A stretch of DNA of 41,509 bases, from the NCBI GenBank assembly GCA_000403215.2, contig KE159536.1, positions 1 through 41,509 on the forward strand, in the 5' to 3' direction. How positions within the stretch are numbered: the first letter of the stretch is position 1; the number at the start of each line of letters is the position of its first letter. Of this stretch, positions 23,175-31,929 are shown one piece after another. The notes under the pieces are model-generated. The model was given only the letters and a program-made list of their open reading frames with translations, was not told the origin of the DNA and ran no database searches. Position numbers and translations under genes: made by a program. The stretch is from Lachnospiraceae bacterium A4. GTDB taxonomy: Bacteria; Bacillota; Clostridia; Lachnospirales; Lachnospiraceae.

Positions 23175-23984
23175 ATGAAAAAAAGAATTTCTGTGCTGCT
23201 TTTCATGCTGCTTTGCTGCCTTTCTTTTCCTATGGTGGTATTTGCGGACGGGGAAAATACAGCAAGGCTTGTGGATAAGGCAGGGCTTTTGACCTCCTCT
23301 GAGGAGAGCAGGGTTTTGGCGCTTTTGAATGAGATTAGTGACAGGCAGCGGCTCGATGTCGTCGTTGTCACGGCAGACACACTTGATGGAAAGACACCGA
23401 GGGCATATGCAGATGACTTTTATGATGAGAACGGCTATGGTTTTGGCACTGGCAGAGACGGCGTGCTGCTTCTTGTGAGTATGGAGGACAGAGACTGGTG
23501 GATTTCCACGTCTGGTTATGGGATTACAGTGTTTACAGATGCGGGCATGGATTATCTGTCAGACCAGTTTCTGCCCGCTTTGGGCGAGGGCAGTTATGAG
23601 GAGGCATTTACCTGTTTTGCGCGCCTTTGCGACCAGTTTATCACGCAGGCAAGAACTGATGCGCCTTATGACATCGGCGCGCTTCCCAAGATGCCTTTTC
23701 AGGCTGGCGTGAATCTGGGCGGGTCATTATTGGCTGGCTTGTTTGCCGCAGGTATTATCACACTGGCAATGCGCTGCAGCATGAAGTCGGTGCGTTCCCA
23801 GCCGGCGGCTGCCGCGTATGTGAAACGCGGAAGTATGCATGTCACGGAATCGAGAGATTTATTTCTGTATTCCCATATAGACAGAAAAGTGCGGCAGAAG
23901 GAGAGCAGCGCGAGCCATGGCGGTTCGAGGACACATACTTCTTCTTCCGGGAGGACGCACGGCGGCAGAGGAGGAAAATTTTGA
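23175..23984 (+). CDS. TPM-domain secreted/membrane protein (YdjH-like)
   Basis: The protein has 269 residues from ATG 23175, with GGGAGGT 7 bases upstream. A signal peptide (MKKRISVLLFMLLCCLSF...VFADG) leads to a TPM_phosphatase domain: LVDKAGLLTSSEESRVL, RLDVVVVTADTLDGKTPR, YADDFYDENGYG, GVLLLVSMEDRDWWISTSG. The hydrophobic helix SLLAGLFAAGIITLAM comes next, and the protein ends in a Ser/Gly/His/Arg-rich tail with GGRGGKF. TPM proteins include a plant photosystem II repair phosphatase and bacterial envelope proteins. The domain should face outside with the tail in the cytoplasm. The three-gene order YdjI-YdjG-YdjH matches the Bacillus ydj stress operon minus the PspA-like YdjF. Confidence 0.88.
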   Translation: MKKRISVLLFMLLCCLSFPMVVFADGENTARLVDKAGLLTSSEESRVLALLNEISDRQRLDVVVVTADTLDGKTPRAYADDFYDENGYGFGTGRDGVLLLVSMEDRDWWISTSGYGITVFTDAGMDYLSDQFLPALGEGSYEEAFTCFARLCDQFITQARTDAPYDIGALPKMPFQAGVNLGGSLLAGLFAAGIITLAMRCSMKSVRSQPAAAAYVKRGSMHVTESRDLFLYSHIDRKVRQKESSASHGGSRTHTSSSGRTHGGRGGKF

Positions 23985-24023
23985 CGGCAGCGAAGGAAAT
24001 GGGGAAACAGGCAGTGCGTGATC

Positions 24024-24773
24024 TTATTCTGTCATCCAGTACGACGAGCCGTCTTTGGCGCGTTCCATAAAGCCGTACATAATGAGGTAACGCCGAAGCG
24101 TTGTATAATCCTCATAGATTGGTCTGAGGATTTGATTCACTTCTTTTTCAGTGTACGATTTCCCTGTTTCGAACTGCTCCGCAATTTTGGTGAGAATCAC
24201 GACTTTTTTCTTTTCTTTGGCAGAAAAATTCTTTAAAACCAAAGGTTCAAAACTGCTGAAGGTGGTTTCGAGGATATGATTGCGCTCCCGTTCTGTAATC
24301 AGATAGCGGTCGTCCACATAGCTTGCGTGGCTGTGTATGGGAATGATGGTATTTTCCGGCGTTCCTTTGCACTCGAATGCCTGTTCATAGAGCGCCAGGT
24401 AGTACTTTGCCTGCTTTGCCTTCTCCCGAAAGGTAAAACGCTGGCGGCGGACAGTGGATTCTGTGATGCCCAGCTTCTTTGCAATGTTCTTATCTGATTC
24501 TCCCGAGGCAAAGAGCAGCATAAGTTCCCGCTGGTTCTGTGTCAGCGTATTGTACTTCGCATGGGAGGAGACAAGCTGGTACAAGGTACCCTTGTGCTCT
24601 GTACAAATATGTTTGTTTACGGCATATTCCGCAGTGTAGAACTGATTGTCAATCGGAAAAATCTGTTTGGCGTTAAAATGCTGTTCACAATAATTGCAAA
24701 TATAGTGGTCTTGTTCTGGGTCGTACTGGTATCCTTTTTTAAGTTCCGCTAAGGTAATCTTATCATAATCCAT
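24024..24773 (-). CDS. DUF2087-domain transcriptional regulator
   Basis: The 249-residue protein is set to start at ATG 24773, with AAGGAAG 9 bases upstream; the longer GTG start at 24782 is too close to that site. Residues 15-60 contain a short Cys/His cluster (YICNYCEQHF; HICTEH) that could bind zinc. A LuxR/sigma-like helix-turn-helix follows (LTQNQRELMLLFASGESDKNIAKKL...ESTVRRQRF). The C-terminal DUF2087 domain (YTEKEVNQILRPIYEDYTTLRRYLIMYGFMER) spans about residues 175-245. DUF2087 is found in small regulators, often adjacent to or fused with DNA-binding domains. A perfect 19-bp inverted repeat overlaps its promoter, which suggests autoregulation. It is convergent with the YdjH-like gene, 39 bases away. 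Confidence 0.88.
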   Translation of the reverse strand: MDYDKITLAELKKGYQYDPEQDHYICNYCEQHFNAKQIFPIDNQFYTAEYAVNKHICTEHKGTLYQLVSSHAKYNTLTQNQRELMLLFASGESDKNIAKKLGITESTVRRQRFTFREKAKQAKYYLALYEQAFECKGTPENTIIPIHSHASYVDDRYLITERERNHILETTFSSFEPLVLKNFSAKEKKKVVILTKIAEQFETGKSYTEKEVNQILRPIYEDYTTLRRYLIMYGFMERAKDGSSYWMTE

Positions 24774-24797
24774 TTGCTGCACTTCCTTTCTGATTAT

Positions 24798-24860
24798 AAT
24801 TATATGATGTGTTTATTGTATTGATAAACACATCATATAATTGTTTGCAATAAAAGTCAA
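24798..24860 (-). promoter_or_regulatory. promoter with a perfect 19-bp inverted repeat
   Basis: On the minus strand TTGACT (24860-24855), a 17-base spacer and TATGAT (24837-24832) form the promoter. The arm AATTATATGATGTGTTTAT (24798-24816) repeats exactly as its complement at 24124+700, i.e. 24824-24842, with a 7-base gap. It covers the -10 box and the start site, the expected place for a repressor or a leader hairpin. Confidence 0.8.
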
Positions 24861-25176
24861 TACTATTTTTAATATGGATTTAATTTCCATTGCAGTTATT
24901 TTTTGCTATGCGCTATCTTAACAGCATTTGTTTTGGCGTCGTGCAGTGTCATCAAAAAAAGTTGTACTGTTTTCGCTGCATTTTGGTCTGTGTGGCGCAT
25001 GGCATTCAAGCAGGGGAAGACTGGCTGGAATCAAATTTTGTATAGTGAATTGATGAAATTTGGTGCGAAGGTTTGCGTTCGAGCCGCACCTTATAAGGAG
25101 TTGCCGCGAAATTATGTTTAGGTTGGGAGATTTGTGTGCATATAGAAAATAAGGGATGCGGATTGCGCGCTATGTC
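24861..25176. other. spacer without a supported gene
   Basis: About 316 bases upstream of the DUF2087 regulator and left of the insertion sequence. A frame at 24903-25121 begins like a lipoprotein signal (VLASCS) but lacks a ribosome site. Otherwise I see nothing specific. Confidence 0.4.
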
Positions 25177-26869
25177 CCAAGTGTACTGACCGTCTGTTAA
25201 TTATGGTAAAAAGCGTCAGTTACTTTAAATTACAAATGATTAGTACACTTGCTTGTGAGTTAAAAGTTTGTACCACTAAGAAGCCAGAAAATCCCAGTGT
25301 TTTTCTGACTCTTCCTGTAGCTCATGAATTATCTGTGTTATGTATGATTTAGGCTTTTGCTCCAAAAGGCGGAAAAAATGTTTCCGGAAATAGTGCATAA
25401 GGGCTGCTTCGGAAACCCTTCCTTTGGATGGTGTCCTTTGGTAACGGATCTGACTGGAACAAACCTTTCCAATAAAACGGATGGAAAGGGTCTGTAGTAT
25501 CCCCATTGCGATGCAGGACAGTTCCATATGCACTTCAATGGCACGTACCGTTTTCAGTATTTTTTTACGTGATCTTTCATCCTCCACACGCTCTAAGGGT
25601 GTGGGTTCCCCTTTCTTTTGGTAGTAGCTTAGTTTCGGCATGTGCTTTGACCAAAAGTGATAACAGAATGCGCCTGTCTGCTGTTTCAGTTCACGAAATG
25701 TGCATTCGATCCGGAAACGGTAGCTGTAAAGCCGGATAATGGATAGCGGATCAAGTGCCAGACTGGTGCTTGCCAGAATGCTCTGGATGCCATCCATTTC
25801 TACCAGTACAAACCGCAGTTCCTGGTACAGCTTCTGCCCCCAAAGAAGATCTATGCTGTAATAGCGTATCGTTTTCTTTTTGCCATAGAGTTCGGTTTCC
25901 GTTTCCATGAACTGTTCCTTATGGGAGGCGAACAGTCCTTTCAGGTGAACGGCATCCCCCTTTTTGGGCGGCCTGCCCCTGCCAGGTTTTCGGGGACCAG
26001 GCTTTTGGAACGCGGTACAGGACTTTTTGGCTTTGGTGACGATTTCCATGTGTACTTTCCCGCTGTTGTTTAATTCCCTGAGTTTTTCAAGGGCTGGCAC
26101 AGTAAGGAAATACCTGTCCAGCAGGAGCAGGGAGTCTCCAAAAGTGAGGGCGGCATGATAAGAATCCTCCACCATCTGTACCACATGAGAGGCAGTTGAA
26201 ACAGATGCGCCTTTCCATTCCCTGGCAGCCTGGAGCCCGTCATGGAGCCGGATGCTTAAGGGGATGCACGCCCAGCTGCGGAAGTTCCCGGCCAGTATGC
26301 CAAGCCCGCCGAACATATGCCCATGCATGTATTCTGGTTTTGCAGAATTCTCGGATTCCTGGAATAGCTTCTTCACCCCCGGCATACGGCGTCCTTCTTT
26401 TGACTGCTTTACCCCGTCACCAACAAGGACATGGAAGTTCCCTTCCTTGTAAAGGGGCGCATACAGTCTGACAGCAGAGAACCAGCGTTTTCGGATATCC
26501 TCTAATGACCATGAGGATGCCCTGAAAAAGTGAAGCATGGAATCATAGCAGCCCGGGGCAAGGGCAAGGTCACGAAGTATGGAAGTGACACCAAGCTTAT
26601 CCGAACGGAGCATAAGCCCTGTGATGATGATCACAAACCAACGGAAAGCAGCTTTACGGGAAAAACAGGATTCAAAATGGCATAAAATCTTTTCAATAAT
26701 ATTTAACATAGTCGTATGGTCATCCGCCAGCAAGTATGATAAACTCATATTTGAAATAACTCTTCTGGTGGATTTATCCTTTTTTATTTTGGCAACTTAT
26801 AGGATACCATAAAACCATATGGAAGGGTTATTTTTTTATTGATAACTTACAACTCACCAGTACACTTGG
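25177..26869. mobile_element. IS4-like insertion sequence
   Basis: The element of about 1.69 kb has inverted ends CCAAGTGTACTG (25177-25188) and CAGTACACTTGG (26858-26869) and one transposase gene. An extra inner copy AGTACACTT (25242-25250), inverted to the left end, lies between the end and the gene. No clear target duplication could be seen. The right end is only 21 bases from the stop codon of the anti-sigma gene, so the insertion separated this gene from what lay downstream. Confidence 0.8.
25276..26748 (-). CDS. IS4-type DDE transposase
   Basis: The 490-residue protein has the size of IS4-type transposases. Landmarks are FHVLVGDGVKQSKEGRRMPG (first catalytic Asp), LLLLDRYFLTVPAL (second Asp) and IRLYSYRFRIECTFRELKQ. 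The last is the Y-x2-R-x3-E-x6-K signature with the catalytic Glu. A basic linker GPRKPGRGRPPKKGD lies between the second and third motif. It cuts and joins the ends of its own element. The gene is complete with no frame break, and all three acidic residues are present, so the element may still be active. Subgroup assignment would need a comparison with reference elements. Confidence 0.9.
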   Translation of the reverse strand: MSLSYLLADDHTTMLNIIEKILCHFESCFSRKAAFRWFVIIITGLMLRSDKLGVTSILRDLALAPGCYDSMLHFFRASSWSLEDIRKRWFSAVRLYAPLYKEGNFHVLVGDGVKQSKEGRRMPGVKKLFQESENSAKPEYMHGHMFGGLGILAGNFRSWACIPLSIRLHDGLQAAREWKGASVSTASHVVQMVEDSYHAALTFGDSLLLLDRYFLTVPALEKLRELNNSGKVHMEIVTKAKKSCTAFQKPGPRKPGRGRPPKKGDAVHLKGLFASHKEQFMETETELYGKKKTIRYYSIDLLWGQKLYQELRFVLVEMDGIQSILASTSLALDPLSIIRLYSYRFRIECTFRELKQQTGAFCYHFWSKHMPKLSYYQKKGEPTPLERVEDERSRKKILKTVRAIEVHMELSCIAMGILQTLSIRFIGKVCSSQIRYQRTPSKGRVSEAALMHYFRKHFFRLLEQKPKSYITQIIHELQEESEKHWDFLAS

Positions 26870-26890
26870 ATGGGGCATTCAATTTCCGGA

Positions 26891-27547
26891 TTAATTCTCC
26901 GGCGTATAAATGCCTGTTTTCGTTGTGAACGTTATGGAGGTGGAAGCCGTCTCAGCGTCCTCAGACACATCAGACTGTGTAAAAGAATAGCCGCCCTCGC
27001 CGTTATCCGTAATTTCTAACCGAATCGTTTTACCCTCATGGGTCATGGTGATTGTGCAGACATTATTTTCGTCAAACAAGTCTGTAATCTCTGTTTTTTG
27101 GTCGTAATAGTATGCCCAGACTCTGCCCTCCTTGTCTTTTTCAACGCTGGCTGACTCGTTGATTTGTGCGACAAGCTCGTCATCGCTCAGCCATTTTTCA
27201 TTGCCATCTTCGTCAATGCTGATGCCGCCATAGCCAATACTCTCGGCGCCGTCCTCGCCATGATAAGTAAACATAAAACTGTGTCCGTTCTCATCTGGCG
27301 TCCCAACGGCCTCCACCTGTTTTCCGTTAAGCCATAAGCTCACTTTCGTCTGAATGCCGCCGAGATCTGCGGCGTAGGCAGTTCCGCCAGCGCCAATCAG
27401 GACTGCACATGCGACAGCCGCCGCAATTGCCATATTTTTTTGATGCTTTTTCTGAATCATCGCCATTTCCTCTACCTCCAAATGAAATTGCCGGGAGGAC
27501 GGAAGTGCCGAAAACGCCTGTTGATACCGTTCTTTATTTGTCATCAT
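26891..27547 (-). CDS. membrane anti-sigma factor-like protein
   Basis: The 218-residue protein has an N-terminal cytoplasmic segment with a Leu/Phe-rich helix (SRQFHLEVEEMAMIQKKHQ). One membrane helix follows (NMAIAAAVACAVLIGAGGTAYA, residues about 38-60). The acidic outer domain ends in TFTTKTGIYTPEN. Its start codon overlaps the stop of the ECF sigma gene (ATGATGACAAATAA), the standard arrangement for sigma/anti-sigma pairs. It should hold the sigma factor at the membrane until a signal arrives. The family resembles lachnospiral DUF4179-less anti-sigma proteins, but I cannot name it. The insertion sequence lies immediately downstream. Confidence 0.75.
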   Translation of the reverse strand: MMTNKERYQQAFSALPSSRQFHLEVEEMAMIQKKHQKNMAIAAAVACAVLIGAGGTAYAADLGGIQTKVSLWLNGKQVEAVGTPDENGHSFMFTYHGEDGAESIGYGGISIDEDGNEKWLSDDELVAQINESASVEKDKEGRVWAYYYDQKTEITDLFDENNVCTITMTHEGKTIRLEITDNGEGGYSFTQSDVSEDAETASTSITFTTKTGIYTPEN

Positions 27548-28016
27548 CCCATTCCTCCTTCAATGTCTCTTTGAGCATAGCACGTCCGCGCGACAGCCTG
27601 ATTTTAACATTGCTTTCGCTTAATTTTAAGATCTGTGCGATTTCCCGAACCGCATACTCCTCATAATAATATAAGTGAATGACGATGCGGTATTTATCGG
27701 GAAGCTGCATGACCGTTTCAAACAGTGTCTCCGCCGCTGGCGTCTCAAAGACGAGTGTCTCCATATAGTCCTCTATAGAGATTTTATTTCGCCGCCAGAA
27801 AGTTCGGTTGATATTTTTTGCCTTGTTGACCGCCACACGCATCAGCCATGCGCGGATGTGCTGCTCGCTTTCAAATTCTTTTTTGCTTGTGTAATACTGG
27901 ACAAACGTATCCTGAACAACATCCTCTGCGTCCTGCGCATTCCTGCATACATTGAATGCGGCGGCAAAGAGGCTGCCCTGATAGGACGCTGCCAGTTCCT
28001 GTACAGGTTGTCTCAT
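27534..28016 (-). CDS. ECF-type RNA polymerase sigma factor
   Basis: The 160-residue protein has region 2 at about residues 8-75 (NVCRNAQDAEDVVQDTFVQYY, HIRAWLMRVAVNKAKNINR) and region 4 at about 98-150 (MQLPDKYRIVIHLYYYEEYAVREIAQIL, ESNVKIRLSRGRAML). Length and both regions fit the extracytoplasmic-function class. It directs RNA polymerase to a small stress regulon and is probably kept inactive by the co-translated membrane protein. ATG 28016 follows AAAGGAGT. A possible self-recognised promoter (TGTAACC, 17 bases, GTATAC) lies upstream. It is divergent from the riboflavin operon. Confidence 0.95.
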   Translation of the reverse strand: MRQPVQELAASYQGSLFAAAFNVCRNAQDAEDVVQDTFVQYYTSKKEFESEQHIRAWLMRVAVNKAKNINRTFWRRNKISIEDYMETLVFETPAAETLFETVMQLPDKYRIVIHLYYYEEYAVREIAQILKLSESNVKIRLSRGRAMLKETLKEEWDDDK

Positions 28017-28057
28017 GAGTACTCCTTTTGTATTGATTTCGAAAGACCTTTCACTAA

Positions 28058-28087
28058 GTATACAAGAGAGCGGGGCGATTGGTTACA
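28058..28087 (-). promoter_or_regulatory. candidate ECF-type autoregulated promoter
   Basis: On the minus strand TGTAACC (28087-28081), a 17-base spacer and GTATAC (28063-28058). The AAC core at -35 is typical for ECF promoters, and the site lies 42 bases before the sigma start codon. Confidence 0.5.
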
Positions 28088-28102
28088 TTTTTTCTGAAGC
28101 TC

Positions 28103-28131
28103 TTGCCCCGTGAATTATTTTATGGTATAGT
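28103..28131 (+). promoter_or_regulatory. promoter of the riboflavin operon
   Basis: TTGCCC (28103-28108), a 17-base spacer and TATAGT (28126-28131), directly upstream of the FMN riboswitch. Confidence 0.75.
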
Positions 28132-28153
28132 AGTTGGTGTAAACAGCATAACA

Positions 28154-28276
28154 GCGTCTTCAGGGCAGGGTGCGATTCCCTACCGGTGGTACAGCCCACG
28201 AGCCGGCTGCTGATTTGTCAGCAGGCATGATTCGGTGAAACTCCGAAGCCGACAGTATAGTCTGGACGAAAGAAGA
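28154..28276 (+). ncRNA. FMN riboswitch (RFN element)
   Basis: The conserved core is clear: CTTCAGGGCAGGGTG, GATTCCCTACCGGTGGT, AGCCCACGAGCC, a variable stem, GATTCGGTGAAACTCCGAAGCC, GACAGTATAGTCTGGA and GAAAGAAGA. It binds flavin mononucleotide and, with the terminator at 28348-28380, stops transcription of the rib genes when FMN is plentiful. Confidence 0.97.
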
Positions 28277-28347
28277 TCAGGAGATTGGTATACAATAAAC
28301 AGAACATTAGTTCTGAATATTATATCGAATCTGAAATGTAAAAGCAG

Positions 28348-28380
28348 CTCTGGATGACGTGTCATTCAGGGTTTTTTTTT
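28348..28380 (+). terminator. riboswitch-controlled terminator
   Basis: CTCTGGATGA pairs with TCATTCAGGG (with G-T pairs) around a 4-base loop, then nine T. It lies between the FMN aptamer and ribD and is the expression platform. Confidence 0.9.
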
Positions 28381-28454
28381 ATGCGCACGGACGCGGAGAG
28401 GAAATAAGCAGCAGAAGCTGCCCGCATCCTTTTTGGTTTTTAGGAGGTGATGAT

Positions 28455-29561
28455 ATGAATGACAGGGCATATATGCGTCTGGCGTTGCAGCTTGCCGGGA
28501 AGGGGGGCGGCTGGACCGCGCCAAATCCTATGGTGGGCGCTGTCATTGTAAAGAATGAAAGAATCATTGGACAGGGGTGGCATGAGCGGTATGGCAGTCC
28601 GCACGCAGAGCGCAATGCGCTTGCAGCATGTACGGAGCCGCCGCAGGGCGCAGTGATGTACGTGACGCTAGAGCCATGCTGTCATTATGGGAAGCAGCCC
28701 CCCTGTACAGATGCAATCTTAGCGTCTGGGATTCAGCGCGTGGTGGTTGGTTCGTCAGACCCTAATCCGCTTGTCGCCGGAAAAGGGATTGAGATTTTGC
28801 GGGCGCACGGCATCGAGGTGACAGAGGAGGTGCTGCGCGAGGAGTGTGAGCAGTTAAATGAAGTCTTTTTTCATTATATCCAGACGAAGCGACCTTTTGT
28901 GGTGATGAAATACGCGATGACAATGGACGGAAAGATTGCCGCCTGCACAGGGCTTTCTAAGTGGATTACGGGGGAGGAGGCGCGCAGCCATGTCCAGAAG
29001 CAGCGCCACCGCTATACGGCAATCATGGCAGGGGTGGGAACGATTCTGGCAGATGACCCTATGCTTACCTGCCGGCTGCCGGACAGCAGGAGCCCAATCC
29101 GCATTGTCTGTGACACCAGACTGCGCACACCGCTCACCGCGCAGGTGGTGGCGGACGCCGGACAAGTGCCGACAATACTTGCGACCTGCTGTGATGTGCG
29201 GGACAGACATCTTGCCTATGAGAGTGCGGGCTGCCGGATTGTGGTGGTCGATGAAAAAGATGGGCATGTGGACTTGCAGCAGTTGATGGAGCGGCTGGGA
29301 GATCAGCAGATTGACAGTATTTTGCTTGAGGGCGGCGGCACGCTGAACTGGGCAGCGCTTCAAAGCGGGATTGTACAGCGGGTACAGGCATATATTGCGC
29401 CAAAATTATTTGGCGGGGAAACTGCCAGAACACCGGTTGAGGGCGCGGGCGTACCTTCGCCGTCCGATGCATTTTGTCTGAAAAACAGCACTGTCACCAG
29501 ACTTGGGGAGGATTTTTTGATAGAGAGTGAGGTGGTCAATGATGTTTACCGGAATCATTGA
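28455..29561 (+). CDS. ribD: bifunctional riboflavin deaminase/reductase RibD
   Basis: The 368-residue protein starts at ATG 28455 after AGGAGGTGATG. The N-terminal deaminase domain has the zinc ligands HAERNAL and EPCCHYGKQPPCTDAI (residues about 50-85). The C-terminal reductase domain begins near RPFVVMKYAMTMDGKIA and includes LLEGGGTLNWA. It converts the first pyrimidine intermediate from GTP into the ribitylamino-uracil phosphate in two NADPH-linked steps. It is first in the operon behind the FMN riboswitch and overlaps ribE by 20 bases, so translation of the two is coupled. Confidence 0.97.
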   Translation: MNDRAYMRLALQLAGKGGGWTAPNPMVGAVIVKNERIIGQGWHERYGSPHAERNALAACTEPPQGAVMYVTLEPCCHYGKQPPCTDAILASGIQRVVVGSSDPNPLVAGKGIEILRAHGIEVTEEVLREECEQLNEVFFHYIQTKRPFVVMKYAMTMDGKIAACTGLSKWITGEEARSHVQKQRHRYTAIMAGVGTILADDPMLTCRLPDSRSPIRIVCDTRLRTPLTAQVVADAGQVPTILATCCDVRDRHLAYESAGCRIVVVDEKDGHVDLQQLMERLGDQQIDSILLEGGGTLNWAALQSGIVQRVQAYIAPKLFGGETARTPVEGAGVPSPSDAFCLKNSTVTRLGEDFLIESEVVNDVYRNH

Positions 29562-30183
29562 GGAGATTGGAACGGTGGCAATGATTCAGAGAGGGCAGCA
29601 TTCCGCAGCGCTCAAAATCCAAGCCCAAACCGTCTTGGCGGGCACAAAGACGGGCGACAGCATTGCGGTCAATGGTGTTTGCCTCACGGTTACGGAACTT
29701 TTTTCAGACAGCTTCAAGGCAGACGTTATGCATGAGACGTTAGACCGCTCTGCGCTGGCGAAACTGGTGTGCGGCAGCCGCGTGAATTTAGAGCGGGCGA
29801 TGCCGGCTGACGGACGGTTTGGCGGGCACATCGTTGCGGGGCATGTCGATGGCGTCGGCAGGATTGCGCGCATCCGGCGTGATGATACCGCGGTCTGGTA
29901 TACGGTCGAGGCGGACAGCGGGGTTCTGCGCTATGTAGTGGAGAAGGGGTCTGTCGCGCTGGACGGCATCAGTCTCACAGTGGCAGATGTCACTTCCAAT
30001 AATTTTTCCATCTCTGCCATACCACATACAGTGCGCCAGACAGTCCTGCACGAGCGCAGGGAGGGCGATCTGGTCAATGTGGAGACAGATGTGGTTGGAA
30101 AGTATATCGAGAAGCTGATGTGCACCACACCGCAAAAAAAGAGCGCGATCACAAGGGCGTTTTTAACAGAACATGGATTTTAA
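29542..30183 (+). CDS. ribE: riboflavin synthase alpha subunit
   Basis: The 213-residue protein shows MFTGIIEEIG, the invariant start of the family; ATG 29542 is therefore chosen over 29527 and 29539. Two similar lumazine-binding barrels follow. The first has GDSIAVNGVCLTV and HETLDRS; the second has GSVALDGISLTV and IPHTV. GGHIVAGHVDGVG is the linker motif. The enzyme joins two molecules of dimethyl-ribityllumazine, one of which becomes riboflavin. It starts inside the last codons of ribD. Confidence 0.97.
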   Translation: MFTGIIEEIGTVAMIQRGQHSAALKIQAQTVLAGTKTGDSIAVNGVCLTVTELFSDSFKADVMHETLDRSALAKLVCGSRVNLERAMPADGRFGGHIVAGHVDGVGRIARIRRDDTAVWYTVEADSGVLRYVVEKGSVALDGISLTVADVTSNNFSISAIPHTVRQTVLHERREGDLVNVETDVVGKYIEKLMCTTPQKKSAITRAFLTEHGF

Positions 30184-30214
30184 GATATGACTTTAGGAAT
30201 GGGAGGGTGAAAAA

Positions 30215-31414
30215 ATGGCACAGTTTCACACTGTGGAGGAGGCACTCTGTGCACTTCAAAAGGGCAGGCTCATCATGGTAACAGATGACCCCGACCGAGA
30301 GAACGAAGGAGATTTTATCTGTGCAGCAGAGTATGCCACCACCGAAAATATTAATTTTATGGCGACTTACGGCAAGGGGCTGATCTGTATGCCGATGTCT
30401 GAGGAATATGTTCAAAAGCTAAAGATTCCCCAGATGGTGCAGTACAATACGGACAATCATGAGACGGCGTTTACGGTTTCCATTGACCATGTGGCGACCA
30501 CGACGGGCATCTCCGCCGCTGAGCGGTCTGTCACAGCGCGTCATTGTGTGGCGGAGGACGCAAAGCCTGAAGATTTTCGCAGACCGGGGCATATGTTTCC
30601 CCTGCTGGCGAAGCGAAACGGCGTGTTAGAGCGCAGCGGCCACACGGAGGCGACGGTTGACCTGTGCCGCCTGGCGGGCTTAAAGGAGTGCGGCTTGTGC
30701 TGCGAGATTATGCGTGAGGACGGGACGATGATGCGCACCCCGGAACTGATGGCGCTTGCAAAACAGTGGGATATGCCTTTTATTACCATACGTGATTTGC
30801 AGGACTACCGCAAATGCCATGAGAAGCTGGTAGACCGGCAGGCAGTTGTGAAAATGCCCACAAAATATGGTGATTTCAGGGCATATGGCTTTGTGAACCG
30901 GCTCAATGGTGAACATCATGTCGCCTTGGTCAAAGGAGAGCTTGGCGATGGAAAGGATATCTTGTGCCGCGTCCATTCTGAGTGTCTGACAGGGGATACC
31001 TTTGGTTCGCTGCGCTGTGACTGCGGACAGCAGTTTGCCGCCGCCATGACACAGATTGAGCGGGAAGGACGGGGCATTCTGCTCTACATGCGTCAGGAGG
31101 GGCGGGGCATCGGGCTGATTAACAAGCTGCGCGCCTATGAACTGCAAGAGCAGGGCATGGACACACTAGAGGCGAATTTGGCATTGGGATTTGCAGGGGA
31201 CGAGCGGGAGTACTATATTGGTGCACAGATTTTGCGTGAGCTTGGGGTGCAGAGCCTCCGCCTGCTGACCAACAATCCGGATAAAGTGTACCAGCTATCG
31301 GGATTTGGGCTTGAGATTACAGCGCGTGTGCCTATTCAGATGGAGGCTACAGCGCACGATTTATTTTATCTGAAAACAAAGCAGAAGCGCATGGGACATA
31401 TGTTACAGTATTAA
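30215..31414 (+). CDS. ribBA: bifunctional DHBP synthase/GTP cyclohydrolase II RibBA
   Basis: The 399-residue protein has an N-terminal dihydroxybutanone-phosphate synthase domain (residues 1-200; [26 protein letters not shown]). The C-terminal GTP cyclohydrolase II domain has zinc Cys residues in [18 protein letters not shown], then [10 protein letters not shown] and LLTNNPDK. It supplies both starting branches of riboflavin synthesis, from ribulose-5-phosphate and GTP. Start behind GGGAGGGTG. The fused form is usual in Firmicutes. Confidence 0.97.
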   Translation: MAQFHTVEEALCALQKGRLIMVTDDPDRENEGDFICAAEYATTENINFMATYGKGLICMPMSEEYVQKLKIPQMVQYNTDNHETAFTVSIDHVATTTGISAAERSVTARHCVAEDAKPEDFRRPGHMFPLLAKRNGVLERSGHTEATVDLCRLAGLKECGLCCEIMREDGTMMRTPELMALAKQWDMPFITIRDLQDYRKCHEKLVDRQAVVKMPTKYGDFRAYGFVNRLNGEHHVALVKGELGDGKDILCRVHSECLTGDTFGSLRCDCGQQFAAAMTQIEREGRGILLYMRQEGRGIGLINKLRAYELQEQGMDTLEANLALGFAGDEREYYIGAQILRELGVQSLRLLTNNPDKVYQLSGFGLEITARVPIQMEATAHDLFYLKTKQKRMGHMLQY

Positions 31415-31467
31415 ACGATATATTTTGAATTTAAATAATTTACTGCAAAAAAAGAAAGGGATTGTAC

Positions 31468-31929
31468 ATGAAAACATTTGAGGGAAAATTAGTATCAGAC
31501 GGGATAAAAATTGGCATTGTGGCAGCGCGTTTTAACGAATTTATCACATCAAAGCTGCTCGGCGGCGCGATGGACGGGCTTATAAGACATGACGTGCGGG
31601 AGGAGGACATTCATGTAGCGTGGGTTCCGGGAGCTTTTGAGATTCCGCTGATCGCCGCCAAGATGGCAAAAAGCGGAAAGTACGATGCGGTGATTTGTCT
31701 AGGAGCAGTTATCCGCGGCTCAACCAGCCATTATGATTATGTGTGTAATGAGGTTTCCAAGGGGATTGCTTCTGTGTCGCTTGAGAGCGGGATTCCCGTC
31801 ATGTTTGGCGTGCTCACGACAGAGAACATCGAGCAGGCGATTGAGCGCGCTGGCACAAAAGCTGGAAACAAGGGCTATGACTGTGCAGTGGGTGCGATCG
31901 AGATGGTGAATCTGATTCGTGACATTTGA
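31468..31929 (+). CDS. ribH: 6,7-dimethyl-8-ribityllumazine synthase
   Basis: The 153-residue protein starts at ATG 31468 (AAAGGG 8-10 bases upstream), a usual length for the family. Typical blocks are [38 protein letters not shown] (with the catalytic His) and [15 protein letters not shown]. It condenses the ribityl-uracil from the RibD branch with the butanone phosphate from RibBA and forms 60-mer or pentameric shells. Last gene under the FMN riboswitch; a new promoter starts at its stop codon. Confidence 0.97.
   Translation: MKTFEGKLVSDGIKIGIVAARFNEFITSKLLGGAMDGLIRHDVREEDIHVAWVPGAFEIPLIAAKMAKSGKYDAVICLGAVIRGSTSHYDYVCNEVSKGIASVSLESGIPVMFGVLTTENIEQAIERAGTKAGNKGYDCAVGAIEMVNLIRDI

Noticed and set aside
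24903-25121. 72-codon frame starting like a lipoprotein signal (VLASCS)
   Set aside because: It starts at TTG without a ribosome site, the rest of the sequence has no protein character, and it lies in a low-complexity spacer.
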